A DNA stretch of 64,000 nt from Beroe forskalii. Taxonomy: Eukaryota > Ctenophora > Nuda > Beroida > Beroidae. Of the stretch, positions 11,239 to 22,854 are shown piece by piece; position 1 is the stretch's first letter, and every line of letters begins with the position of its first letter. Where the stretch lies: contig WFMF01000003.1 of assembly GCA_011033025.1 (NCBI GenBank), positions 1,271,483-1,335,482 on the forward strand, given 5' to 3'. The notes beneath the pieces were generated by a model that searched no databases, had not been told where the DNA came from, and worked only from the letters and a program-made list of their open reading frames with translations. The position numbers and the translations under genes are program-made.

Positions 11239-12850
11239 CTATAGATTGCTCTTGAAAAAGTTAAGATAAAGGTTAACAGCTCTGTCAACATCTCTCTTAA
11301 TTTTGGGGTCTGCTAAGTCTCCCCTCATAGACCAACCATGCATCATATCAGGAAAATCTTCAATGGTCAGATTATCTTTCAAAATTTGATCAGCAAGTCC
11401 ACCAGATTTAGTGTTCTCATGGTCATTTCCAGCAGGCATAAACAGCTGCTTACAACTTGTGATGTTCTTAAGCAAATTCTCCTCGCTATCTTCAACAGCT
11501 TTACAAATGTTTGAGTGGGATGGATGAATACTTACACCACCTTTGAAATCAGGGAATGAGGAGTATTTCAGGACTAGGTAGGAACCCCAGCAAGTACCAA
11601 GAGAACCAAACGTTTTTGCTCCTCTTGATTTTGCAAATGACAATACCCTGTTCACATCAGGTTCAAGCACATCATAGGTATATTTCTTGATGAAATCCGG
11701 GGGGGGTTCAGCAGTAAGTGGGAGGACGGCATCACCCTATCTGGTCGAGAATCCCAACCACCCACCCACCCACCAGATAGCGGCATGCCTGTAACTGGTC
11801 AAGCTGAACTGAAAATTAGACCCACCCCTACAAGCTACAGAAATTGTTTCAGGGACCACAAATTGGTTGCAAAAAGCGACCCTTTGTTTCATATAATCTT
11901 AGTTTCTCACTCTTATCAAATATATAAAGTCACTTACTCTTTACGAAGTGATTCCTTTCTAGGGACACAATCAATTTAATACCCAAAATTGCTACAGATT
12001 TTAAAAACACAAGAGAATTTTACCATACAACTGCCTAGATATCAAGATACCTAGAACTATCTAGACTGCAATGGGTAGGTATTGATGTGACCCGCAACAT
12101 TTTTTACGAACTCAAAACTTTTTTTACTAACTAGGTACTAATCAACTTGAAACTTTGAAGTCTTATCTCCATAGTAACATTTATGTCACGTGAATTCTTC
12201 AAACAATTGTGCCAAATCATTGGCATATATCATCGATATTAGAAATCAGCTGGTTACGTCATCTTTTGTAGCATGTAATAGTCCATGATGACGTCACACC
12301 AATTTAAGGTTAAGATTCCTGATTCATAATTAAATTTACTTAAGAGCGCTAGGAGCAGCCGAGAAATCCAGTTTCAGTATCCAAAATTTGTGAAAATGGG
12401 CATTTTTGACAAATTTTTCACAAATTTCGTAACAAATTTAGTGGATTTACTGCATTTTACCCTAAAATTTATACCATTTATCGTCTGCCGCTATCTGGTC
12501 GCTAGTTCGAAGTACCCACCCACCCCCCATGCCCTTAAGTGTGATGCCGTCCATACCACTTACCGCTGAACCCCCCCCGTGAAATCTACTAAACCAGGAT
12601 CAGTAGGTGTAATGAACCCTCCACGATAATAATCAGGAAGAATCACCATGAATCCATGCTCTGCCAATAGATCAACATTTTGCCTTGTTCTACCACCATT
12701 AAATCCAAAAATGTCATAATTCCAAATGACACATTTTTCACCAGAACCAGCTACATATAATTCAAGATCATCCACTTTTTCAACCGAACCCTTGCATTTG
12801 TATTCTGCATTATCCAAGAATGGATGACTTATAGGTGGACAGCAGCTCAT
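11239..12850 (-). pseudogene. Dienelactone hydrolase family gene split by a transposon
   Basis: The gene encodes an alpha/beta hydrolase of the dienelactone hydrolase (carboxymethylenebutenolidase-like) family, cytosolic enzymes that cleave lactones and esters. The 5' part is 12587-12850 and the 3' part 11239-11697, with no intron. Between them lies an 882-bp element flanked by a 7-bp target duplication. Without the element and one duplicate the frame is continuous and encodes 240 residues; the human homologue CMBL has 245. The triad is visible: Cys at about 124 in GTCWG, Asp at about 180 in AGNDHE, His at about 208 in MHGWSMRGD. As assembled, the reading frame runs into the element and stops after VQR. 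A heterozygous or recent insertion is plausible because the rest of the frame is intact. Family assignment is firm; loss of function is inferred. Confidence 0.87.
11698..12579. mobile_element. 882-bp non-autonomous inverted-repeat DNA transposon
   Basis: The ends are inverted repeats of about 40 bp: the left begins CGGGGGGGTTCAGC and the right is its near-perfect complement, with GTAAGTGG and GGACGGCATCAC further in. TGAAATC is duplicated on both sides (11691-11697 and 12580-12586), a 7-bp target site. A second shorter block (CTATCTGGTCG, then CACCCA runs) recurs near each end. No transposase frame is present, so this is a MITE-like derivative. Superfamily is undecided; 7-8 bp duplications suggest hAT- or P-like elements. 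Confidence 0.88.
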
Positions 12851-13090
12851 TCTTTGGCTATATTGAAAATTGGGAATAAGAAATTAAGAAGCTAGGGACT
12901 AGTATGGATTATGAAACTAAATTGAGAGTCATCAAGGACCCAAGAAATAATTGTATAAGGGCAAATTTCAAATAATTCCAAAGCCGGTGATAGACTTAGT
13001 TTCATTCAAGATAAACCTCAATGAATCAGGTCAGAATTAGTTCACAAGTGATACACAACATAAAAAGATATTTCAGTGAATTATGCATTA

Positions 13091-14099
13091 TTATTTATTC
13101 AGAGCACACGGAATTTTTGACTTATGAAGCATTATAGCTCTTTCAAAGGCTACCTTTGTTACACAATCATCAATTTGGGATAGAGCATCATGGTTTCTGC
13201 AATAAATAAAAATAAACAACTATAAAAATAAATTACAAATAAGTCTGTAAAATTTAAATGTCAAATTTTGAGCATATATCTAGTTAAGAAGACATACACA
13301 TCAAATCTTAAAAAGATTCATTCAGTTAATCATTTAGTTAACCTAATAACCTATGTAAATAGACTCACCTTGGCACCTTATTATTTTCATTTGGCATGAT
13401 ATTATGCTCTCTGAGTGCCTGGTAATATCCAGTTGAAAATCCAGTCTTATACCATGACATAAGCATGGATGCCAGTGCCTCATCACTGCACTTACTGTTG
13501 GGGAATGGGTGAGGGGGACAAGGTGGCTGAGGTATTGGTCCATGAGAGTGTCCCATCTGAGAGTGATTCATAAAAGGGTTTTGATGATGAATGGGGCAAG
13601 GAGCTGGTGGTGGATGCATCATTGGGTACTGGTTCTGTGTGGGAATGAATGAACTATAATTCATCTGAGAGTCAGATTGAGGTAAACTATTATTGGCAGA
13701 ACTATCTACAAGACTTTCAGATGCTTTGCTAAGATCAGAGAGCTTGACATCACAAACTTCCTCATACCCTATATAACAAACAGTTGCAAATGTTTCACAA
13801 AGTGCTACTATATCAGCAGGATAATACAAGCCATCATCCTCGTATTTAGCATGACAATGATCTCCAACTTTCCATTGATCAGGAGGTAATACTACAGATT
13901 TATTTTTCTTGGGTCTATTTCTTTTCTTTGATGCTTTCTTTTTATCACTTCCATGTTTTTCTTTGGTGCTAGAAGTTTCTTTTTGACCTTCTGCCAATTC
14001 TGATTTGAATGATGTTATAGTTGAATCCCATGCCTTAATGAGAGCAGAATCATCCCATGCATCAGAATCAGAAGTGTAAATTTCCACTGGGTCTGTCAT
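13091..14099 (-). CDS. SMN1: Survival motor neuron protein (SMN)
   Basis: SMN is the core of the complex that loads Sm rings onto snRNAs in the cytoplasm and concentrates in nuclear gems. Two exons, 13369-14099 and 13091-13196, join in phase to give 278 residues; human SMN has 294. Domains in order: the Gemin2-binding helix near residues 15-32 (DDSALIKAWDSTI), a Lys-rich stretch near 45-68, a Tudor domain near 75-122 starting QWKVGDHCHAKY with cage aromatics in LYYPA and CYIGY, a Pro/His/Met-rich linker, and the oligomerising YG box (MLMSWYKTGFSTGYY). The third glycine of the YG motif is replaced, and about 45 residues follow, ending ALNK, longer than usual. The ATG follows directly on TTTCTAG, an excellent splice acceptor, so a 5' UTR intron or spliced leader is likely. 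The nearest downstream gene starts only 240 bp away on the same strand. Confidence 0.94.
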
Positions 14100-15261
14100 C
14101 TAGAAACAAGAATGGGAATAAAGTGATGAAACAAGATAGCATAAAACCATGGTGCCTCACTTTTTGAGAAGCAGTGTATTACACTAATTAATTAATTAAT
14201 TAATCTACTTAGTTATACACACAGTATAACCTGCTCCTTATTGTGAGCCCAAAGAACAAAATTTAAAAACTGCTACACTAACTTGGCCATTAAAATCCTA
14301 ACATAAATTAATAAAAAGTAATTAAAAGCTTAAAAAGTTTAAAAACAATTGTTAAAAATTAAAAATTAACACTATTGTTAATACCAATAGAAAACAGAGC
14401 ATAATATACAGAAACAATAGCATTGTCCATTTGTATTACACTAAACTTGGGTACTTTATTGGGTTATGATACTGTTCAAATTTACTTCTCTGATTTGCAC
14501 AGAAAGTACATTTTCATGCTTTCCTGTACTGCAAAAAGTGCCCAAATGCAGCACAATACACTGCACCTCAATAGATCAGGACACCAAGGTTATAAAGATC
14601 AGACTTTAGAACTATACATGTTTAATCAAATATGAATATTTCGGCTGAAATATTAGAATACACAGCAAAAATTTATAATATCATGAAATTTGCAATAAGG
14701 AAAAGAAATTTTTAAGGAAAATCAATTTATTTTTAATCATCAATTTGGAATACAATAAAAATAAGCTACAGAAAAAATTCCTCACCTTGACCCTTTAAAT
14801 AAATAACCCAAACATGCTTCAAGTTTAAACAGTACACTACTTTATTTTTGGCGCTTTTTGCATGTCGACCTGATAGCAGCTTAAGGTAATCCATAACATA
14901 AAGAATCAACAAAAAGAATCATAAAGAATCAACAAAACTGGATGTCAAGCCAAAATAATACATCAGACTGCATTCAGATTACATAATCTTATCCAATGAA
15001 CAAGGAACAACTTCTCAATCAAACAATTAACAAAGGCAAATAATACATCAGGCTGCATTCAGAGTACAATGTCTTATCTATTGAACAAGTTCTCCAAATT
15101 GCATTAATCTTTCTATTAAAGATTGAGATAAGATAACAGTATATTCGAGCTTAGATAACACATTTTCTATTGGCTCAAGCTCTTTCCCAGACCATCATAT
15201 GCTTTTACCTCTGGTTAGTGCCTTTGGAACTAAGCAATTAATTATTTCTCGACCATGTCGT

Positions 15262-15497
15262 AAGGTGCATGTAACGTTCGTCAGTCGATCGAATGGAGTT
15301 GGTCGATCGATCAACTTCATTTGATCGACTGATGTGTTTTTAATAGAAAATCTTTAAGCTAGTAGGGAAACAACTAAATATTGCTCATTTAAACACGATT
15401 CAAGTCAACAGGGAGCATTAAAACACATCATTCGTTCAATTTGAGTTGATCGATCGACCAATTCCATTCGATCGACCGATGAACATTACGGGCACCT
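15262..15497. mobile_element. Hairpin (foldback) MITE with GATC-rich arms
   Basis: Arms of about 70 bp face each other. The left contains AGGTGCATGTAACGTTCG then GTCGATCGAATGGA and GGTCGATCGATCAAC; the right carries the same blocks in inverse order and orientation, ending in GGGCACCT. The loop is about 90 bp. There is no coding capacity. I see no second copy in the window. Confidence 0.75.
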
Positions 15498-15780
15498 CAT
15501 GCAACTTAATTAAATTTCTGTTAAATGTGAAATAAAACTGTGAAAATTTCCGAAAAGGGTAAATAAATAACATGCTAATAAAATGCAAAGTAAAATTAAA
15601 AAGAAGTAATATTAATGATTTATGTATGACAAATCAAAAAAATATTTTCATTGTAGAATAGAATTAACAATTAATTTTAAATTTTTGATAGCTTGTCAAC
15701 ATTTTTTTCATAAATTTTTGGTATCTCTCCCATATAAACGGCTCTGAGTGACGTCACAGATCTAAACGTCAATTTTTCTG

Positions 15781-15885
15781 TATCCTAAACCTAACCATTG
15801 CCCTAACCAAAACCCTAACCTTAATCCTAACCCTGAACCTAACAAATCCTGACCCTAATAAGAACCCTAACCCTAATGCTTAAAG
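15781..15885. repeat. Degenerate telomere-like CCCTAA repeats
   Basis: About 105 bp consist of variants of CCCTAA / CCTAAC, for example AACCCTAACCCTAA near the right end. The array is degenerate, as expected for an old interstitial insertion of TTAGGG-type telomeric sequence rather than a chromosome end. Confidence 0.7.
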
Positions 15886-16089
15886 CGCTAGGTGCGCTTA
15901 ATTATATTTTTGTGAGTGACGTCATTGTCATAGATAATGAAGGCTCCCGTTTACATGGGAGACGTACCAAATTTTTCAATGATTTACAAACACAAATCTC
16001 CAGACTAAAAATATCTGTCGAGGCGCGGCGCGGCGCAGCTTGTTGAACTCTTCGAAGGAATGCGCGCGCAGTATGAGTTCCCCTAACCA

Positions 16090-16570
16090 AGGGTTCCTAA
16101 GCCTGCATAGGTGTGTGTACGCGCCGCGCGCTTCCCTACGAGGTTGAGGAAGCGCACCTCGTAGGATGTTACCCTACCCTCGCGCGCGGCGCAACGTTCC
16201 ACATTTGGACGTCACTTTGCAACCCCGCCATCCAGTCAGAAGAAATAGACGGGGCAACGTCTGTCGAAAGCGCACCGCGCGACGATAACAAAGGCGGGTA
16301 TTCGAGTTTAAATTTAGCAAAACCAGGGGTTTAGCGGCTTGCCGCGCACTTTGTGCGCAGAACCTGCAGGGTTCTGCATTGCATTTGGTTAGAGCACCAT
16401 GCAAAAAAAATGAAATAAAAATTGCTCTTTAACCAGATCCCTGGTTTCAGTGCTTTCACGCGCACGTTGCTAAACACGTATATCCCTGTCTGCGTTGCGC
16501 GGCGCGCTTCCTCAGGGTAGCGCGTAGGGTAGCGCGGCGCGCGTACGCACACCTATGCGGGCATAGGAAA
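16090..16570. repeat. GC-rich inverted repeat element
   Basis: A block around 16095-16175 (CATAGGTGTG, then GCGCGCTTCC) recurs inverted around 16495-16570 (CACACCTATGCGGGC). The inner part includes GCTAAACACGTATATCCCTG. The same sequence family appears near 62520-62620, so this is a dispersed repeat. Base composition and CpG density are far above the surroundings. It has no convincing coding content. Confidence 0.65.
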
Positions 16571-17756
16571 CGCGCACACGCAGCCGCGCTGATCAGCGTA
16601 GCTACTTGCTTCTTTGCATTTAAGTATACCTTGCAGGGTACATAAATGAAAGAAATAGGGTATTATGTTATTATTTTATCATAACTGATATGTAGTTTCA
16701 TCAAAAATAAAGATAAAGTAGAAAAGGGTTGAAGGAGGGGTTGTTGGATCCCCAAAGTACATAGGTGCAGATAATATTTTTTTGCAGTTCCCGAGAAATT
16801 TCTTGCAGTTTGGTTTCATTGCATTGTAGCTCACTCGGCGGCGCTTCGCGCCACCTCGTTCCCAAAAGCTAGCAGCAAGTTGGGCATTATCTACAGGGCA
16901 GGGGTCTTGGGGCGCTGCCCCCTGAAGCACTCGAACAAACTGCAAATTTTTCGATTTGATGCAACATGAAATTTGCTCTGCAATCTGAGAAATTTTGCAG
17001 TTTGCTCAGGGAATTTGCAGTTTTGTGAAATGAGTGTTGATGTCAAATCAAAAATTTTTATCTTTATCTTATCTTTATCTGATAATTAATGCTCTGGTTA
17101 ACACTCCTTTTTATTATTGCAGGTTTTGTTATCTAGATATAATTTTTTATATAGATATAGAAAAATCTTGCAGATTGATGTCTTGAAGAAATATTTCTTT
17201 TTAATTCAGATATAATTTTAATATTCAATATCTAAATAGTGGCTGGAAGATCCAGTTAAAAGTGGAAGTTTGAAGATAGTTTTTATGAAAACAGTGTTTG
17301 TGTGCTTATCAAAACCATTTATTTTATTTTATTTATTTTCAGGACCTCCAGTCACCATATCTGCAGTGGTGCCAAAGTAATTGCCAAATTTTAAACACTT
17401 TCATTAGATTTTCAGTTGTACTAATACTCGAAATAGATAGTAGACAGTTTTCCTGAAGTTAAAAACTGTCTAAGCTTATTAAAGTTTCAGATATTTATAG
17501 GATAGATATTTATAGTATAACAATTTGAATTTGAATATTAAGAACTATTTGATCATGACTTACAACCCTTTTGACAAGGTGCTGTTGACTGATGAGTATT
17601 CATACTATTGTATCAGTATTGAGTTAATGAGACAACTCTTTAGGTTGAACAATAGAATAGATATAGGTTTCCAATAGACCTTGGAGATTAAATCTAAACA
17701 CTTTAGGCTAGGAAATATAAAGTTAGTTATTATAATCAATCAATTATAATCAAGAT

Positions 17757-17933
17757 ATGACACATATCTTCGAAGTCAAGCCACAGAACTCTCCAACTAA
17801 TCTAGCTGTAGTCTTTGATAGGATCCATGAAAGAAATGCCTTCATCAGAGAGCTAAGCAGATCCAATGTGTATGTGTTACAAATATTTGAGCTCATCAGT
17901 CAAAAGCACATTTCTTTAAAAAGTGGTAGATAA
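17757..17933 (+). CDS. 58-residue small ORF upstream of PGGT1B
   Basis: An uninterrupted frame encodes 58 residues starting MTHIFEVKPQ, with FDRIHERNAFIREL and VLQIFELISQ, ending LKSGR. Composition is balanced and amphipathic helices are likely, unlike the chance AT-rich frames nearby. An AG lies two bases before the ATG, as at other gene starts in the window. It ends 134 bp before the PGGT1B start on the same strand, so joint transcription is possible. I do not recognise the family. It could also be a chance ORF. Confidence 0.4.
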   Translation: MTHIFEVKPQNSPTNLAVVFDRIHERNAFIRELSRSNVYVLQIFELISQKHISLKSGR

Positions 17934-18067
17934 CTCATGGTAGTGTTAAAATGGTTCTTAATATGGTTTGAATTGTAGTTCTGTATCAGATGTTAGTAAG
18001 CTGATATATTACTCCTATTTCAATAGACATGTTCATCATTTTCTTGTTTTGAGTTGAATAGAAGTTA

Positions 18068-21000
18068 ATGGCAGTCACTGCTTCTTCAAAATCAGAAAAG
18101 GATAAACTTAGGAAAGATTGTGCTAAATCCACAGATCTTCCAAATGAGTTGCTAAAAGACAAACATGTGAGGTACTTTAAACAGATGCTTTCACTTTTAC
18201 CTGAGGCATTTGAGAGCCATGATTCCACAAGGCTGACTCTGTTATACTTTTCATTAGGAGGTAAACTGTTATTTATGTTCAGCAAAACTGTTATCTAAAC
18301 TATTTGTTTCCACAATAGATATAACACTGTAATGATTCTATTTCAAAATTCATTTTTGACTTTAAATGCTTTCCCATGTTTGATTGATGCAATTAAATTG
18401 CTTAATCGTTTTTATATAATTTTTTTAAATTTAAATTGCTGCTCCTCTTAATTGCTTTTGATTGTGGAAATAAAACTAATTTAAATTTTCAGCTCTGGAT
18501 CTACTTGGTGCAATCCCTGATATAACGGACTCAAGGAAGAAGGAAATGATTAAATGGATTTATTCTTTGCAAGTAAAACCTGATGATATTTCTGGGTATA
18601 AACGATGTGGATTTTATGGTAATTAATAATTATACATTCTATGGATCCTTATGGCATAACACCCTTAACATAACTTACACCCCTACAGTTATGCAAAGTT
18701 TCATTGAGTGATCGAGATTTATTTGAGAACACTTGGGAGGAAATTGCAGTTGTTGGATATTGCCCTATGAATATACCAAGTTTGCTAAGCTGCTTGTATT
18801 TCATGGAAGCATTCTGCACATTTTATATGGAGTATGAACTAGATTGACTTCTTTCTTGATATAATGACATGATCTTCAATATTATGAAAATTCTTAAACG
18901 ACACAATAATATTTTCAGCAACCGATTCACTTCCTAACTCAGTTGAGGTAAACTATGGTCACATTGCGATGACGTATGTAGCACTCTGTTCCCTTCTCAT
19001 CCTAGGAGATGACTTGTCTGGTGTGGACAGGTAAAGATATTTATCTTCTGTTGCATTTTTATGGACTAAATGAGTACTTTTAAACATTATGTCCCATGAA
19101 TGTTACTTCGGTTGTCCTGAAAAACGTGCTCTAATTGGCTAATGTGTGATATGTGTCGATTGAATAGTGCCAAGTCTCCATGGCATGAGATATTATACTG
19201 TATGTTAAAATTCTAGGCTGCATAATATAACAAGATGCTCTTGAAACAACACGTTTTGCTCTTGTATACAAATTTAAAGTTTCCCTGGTCTTGTTATATT
19301 AACAACAAGCTCTAGGCCGTCTGTAGTACCTACTTATAATTTTATACTTACAGTACAACTTTTAATAAGTTTACGCACAATATGATTATTAATGAATAAA
19401 TTTGACAAATAAATATGCTTTGTTTCGAAATTCGAATTCCGTCTTTCATTTCATCACAAGTACCAGTGATCGTGTTTCCTTAAAGGTGCTGTGAAGCCAT
19501 ACAATTGATGTTGGATTAGTATAGAACTTAACTGGTAGCTAATAGCCTAATTATCTCTCGTAACAAAATGCATGTCTACATCCATTAAACTTCCCGAGAC
19601 AGCAGTTCCAGTTCCGCCCAACGAACTTACACAATAAACCACGGACCATGGTCTTGAGAACTGTGCAGCAACATTGTGCTCATTAGATGATTAGATATAT
19701 AAAATTAGTAACCGGCAGTCGGGCAACAGAGCCACTACTCACTTTGATGAACAGAGAAAGCCACTCAGCTTCCAGTCACGTGATGTAGATTACCAAACCA
19801 CGTGATTCTTCAAATGATTTTCTAAGAATTGTCAGGGTTTGAGCGCTCATAATAAAGTAATAATGAACATGATTTGATAATTGTTATCCTCAGATCTGTG
19901 ACTCATTTTAAATTGCTTCATGCTTTCTGAACTTTTGACAGCCATACCATTTGATAGGACCATACCATTCGACCGCCATACCTAGCATTTGACAGTCATA
20001 GTATCCACCTTGGTTATTGAATACTGAATAGTGAATACAATGCATACCTATATTACCAGTTACCTAACCATACAGTAAACTTTGGATACAATAACATAGC
20101 ATTTGGCCTCTTCTGAATCGTTTTAATTCCCTAGCAGTGTAACTTAGCTTGGTACCGAGTTGTTATGTTTATAAGCTGCGTACACATTGTATTGAACTTT
20201 GATGGATGTGAGATTCCCACTGTTCACTATAACTACAATGCGCTTATTGCTCTCTTATTGCTTATTGCTCTCTTATTGCTTATTGCTGAATCACTCCCTT
20301 ATTCCTTATTGCTCCCTTATCACTGATAGCTTCCTTTCGTTGCAGGGATGGTATAGTGTACGGTCTGAAGTCGTTACAGCTAGATTCGGGCTCGTTCCAA
20401 TGTGCCTCATTTGGCACTGAGTCAGACGCCAGATTCGTTTACTGTGCGTCATGTATCAGCTATATGTTGCAGGTCAGTGGTATCTGCTTACCCACAGGTC
20501 CATTTGGCAATGACCAATGAGTGAGCGAGTTGGAGTCATAAACTCGCGTGCTGATTGGTCAATGTCATGACAATTTGGCGATCCTGCGGGAAAGCTAATG
20601 CGCCGATGATATTAGTAGTGGGGTAGGTTATTAGTTAGTGATTTGAGATCATTATATGTGAAATGACGTTACTCAAACAAGTGAATCATGAGTGAATCAT
20701 TTCATTCCAGTAGAATGTAGTTGATGTTTTCGTTTTCTTCTAAACCTAGGCAATATTTCACTGTATCTAATAGTACTTCATTCGAGGCAATTTATGAATC
20801 GTGTTTATATTGGCGAATGAATGGAGAGTAATTAGAAATTCGAATAAGGTTGTTCCATTAATAGAAGAGCTGCTTCATCTAATTTTAGAAAGCTCTAGCA
20901 AATTCTTAATTGTTATAAAGTTCTAGATGCATGACAGACTGAGTAATCACTTGGATATAAGTGGGTATCTTGTCTACCTTAAACTACAACAAAACATTGA

Positions 21001-22854
21001 GCTAAAGTAAACAGTTGCCATGGTAGCGTCTGTCAACATATTTAACTCGAACACAAACATAAGATACCTAGTCCGTCAAATTAGTTTTAGAGTTTTGTGC
21101 CTGGTATCGCGTTGTTACTCCTGATTCTTTAGTAGTATGGAGGATGGCTCTAAAGGCCTCAATTGTATCTTCAGTAGTCCTTTACGCTTGGCTCTGAGGT
21201 TGAGACAAGTGCACAGGATCAAGGATGAATCAGCCCCCTGTTCTTGTGTTGCTCGAGTTGTTTCCCTTGCAGCCGTGTCCTAATCCCTTGCTTACCATGA
21301 CCCAATCCCTTCGTAACCATTTCCTAACCCCTAGTAACCGTGTCCCAACCCCTCTTATAATCTCAGGACTGGAGAGGAGTGGACCGCACCCTCGCCACTC
21401 AGTTCCTCCTCTCTTGTCAGTCCTACGAGGGAGGTTTTGGACAGAACACGGGACGGGAAGCACACGGGGGCTCCACTTTCTGTTCGGTAGCAGCGCTCAA
21501 ACTCATGGGAACATTCGATGAAGTGATGTGTGAGGAGAGGAGACAGAGGGTGTTGTCATGGTGCCTTAGGAGACAAGAGGTAGGTTATTTTAGGGTGCTG
21601 TCATGGTGTCTTAGGAGACAAGAGGTAGGTTATTATAGGGTGTTGTCATGGTGCCTTAGGAGACAAGAGGTAGGGTTGTCATGGTGTCGCCATAGCAAAT
21701 TAATAAGACAGTAATCAGCATAATGTGGACCGTTTTCAGTTTTATTTCTTTCTCAGTACTAAGAGTAATTTGGGTGAATTCCAAGAATTCCAAGATTCAA
21801 ATAGCAACCTTCAGACTGGGTTCAACGGTCGGCCCAACAAGCCCAAAGACACGTGTTATAGCTTCTGGGTTGGCTCCTGTCTCAAGCTTCTTGGTGGACA
21901 GGATTTCATAAACAAGGAGGGGAACTTCGCCTTTCTCATGACGACACAGGATCGTCATGTAGATCAAGTAATGATACTTCTACCAAGTTGAGAAAGGGTT
22001 AATTTGGACATGATTTTAGGCTTTTCGGAAGCATTTAATTGGAAGTTTCTTGTTATTTCTGAGGGAGGTTCCCCTAATTTCCCTTAATTATGACATCAAG
22101 GGCATCGTTGCTTTATTTTAAATTTTCAGAAGTCTAAATTAACCTAGACAAACTTATAATTTTCGTTAACGAGTAGACAGCAATTTGACATTTAAGACTA
22201 ATTAATTACGTTTACCAAATTTTACTATTTTCATGTTTACGAAATGACAAGTGTTTGCTGTTTATATATTTTGATGTTGATAAAGTGCTTCTACACTGTA
22301 GTCAGAAAGAAGCATACCAGCTCTTATCACTTCATTATCACGGACCTTTTTCCGCATTATTCCCGACAGTATAATGATTGTTCAGCACTGAACTGCACAA
22401 CACTTCAGCGTTTGTATGTTGTTTTTTAGTGCTCAGCGTTTAGACAGGAATCTGATCATGATCATGAGTATTGCTCACTTCCGTGAGTCAATTGCCTCTC
22501 TCGTTTCCACCCCACTCTCCTTACTCCCCATTTCCACTCCCATTAATATTCCCCCTCCCCACCCCCACTATTCCCTCTCCCCACCCCCACTATTACCCCA
22601 ACTCCCCTCTCCCACTTCCCCCCACCTACTCCCACTATTCCCCCTCCCTACTCCCTCTACTCCCTCAGGATCGTTACATGGGTGGGTTCAGTAAGTGGGA
22701 AGGCTACCTGCCCGACCCCCTTCACAGCTACTTCGGACTATCTGGACTTTATGTTGTATCCGGTGAAGTGGACATCCACCCTGCCCTGAATATTAGTATG
22801 AGAGCTTTCAGAGACTACCAAAGTAGATGTGATGTGCCCATTTCGTGGGATTAA
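18068..22854 (+). CDS. PGGT1B: Geranylgeranyltransferase type I, beta subunit
   Basis: This is the zinc-binding catalytic subunit of the cytosolic enzyme that attaches geranylgeranyl to CAAX proteins such as Rho-family GTPases. Seven exons: 18068-18260, 18493-18618, 18919-19030, 20346-20472, 21367-21579, 21764-21967, 22669-22854. All phases agree, giving 386 residues; the human protein has 377. Prenyltransferase alpha-alpha barrel motifs are clear: NYGHIAMTY, LILGDDLSGVD, YCASCISYML, YEGGFGQ, HGGSTFC, and GRPNKPKDTCYSFWVG. Predicted zinc ligands are Asp286 and Cys288 in DTC and His344 in PLHSYFGL. The exon 5 end is tandemly triplicated into the intron, exon 6 uses an AG after TACTA, and exon 7 follows a 170-nt pyrimidine tract. 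A few extra residues (HVDQ) sit at the exon 6/7 junction compared with the human protein. An AG lies six bases before the ATG. Confidence 0.97.
19031..20345 (+). other. PGGT1B intron, 1.3 kb
   Basis: This intron has no visible gene. It holds several CACGTGA motifs near 19780-19805. Its 3' end, from about 20237, is a run of CTTATTGCT units that forms the pyrimidine tract before exon 4. Confidence 0.5.
20485..20596. repeat. Hairpin repeat with CCAAT/ATTGG arms, copy 1
   Basis: The ends are inverted (CCCACAGG on the left, CCTGCGGG on the right). Inside, AATGACCAATGAG faces TGATTGGTCAAT around a short loop. A second well-matched copy is at 46765-46863 and weaker ones near 40868 and 61780. It is a small non-coding MITE-like family, here in a PGGT1B intron. 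Confidence 0.72.
21548..21674 (+). repeat. Three 45-bp tandem copies of an exon end and its 5' splice site
   Basis: Units run 21548-21592, 21593-21637 and 21638-21674, with a stub after. Each contains GTCATGGTG, CTTAGGAGACAAGAG and GTAGG, that is, the last codons of PGGT1B exon 5 and its donor. The frame stays open through all three, so use of donor 2 or 3 would add 15 or 30 residues (repeats of SWCLRRQEVG). Confidence 0.92.
22497..22668 (+). other. Long pyrimidine tract before PGGT1B exon 7
   Basis: About 170 nt are almost pure C/T, built from CCCACCCCCACTATT-like units and ending CTCCCTCAG at the acceptor. It is a far longer tract than splicing needs and arose by expansion of short C/T units. 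Confidence 0.85.

Larger units (their letters stand above)
14100..17756. other. Repeat-rich spacer between SMN and the 58-codon ORF
   Basis: This spacer holds a direct repeat near 14954-15090, a hairpin element, telomere-like repeats and a GC-rich inverted repeat, each listed separately. At 17341 an acceptor-like TTTTCAG is followed by a short frame ending in ISAVVPK and a stop; it could be the last exon of a + strand gene, but nothing upstream supports it. No other coding sequence is visible. Confidence 0.5.

Noticed and set aside
17341-17382. Possible last exon ending ISAVVPK before a stop, after TTTTCAG
   Set aside because: Only about 12 codons with no identifiable upstream exon; too short to support.
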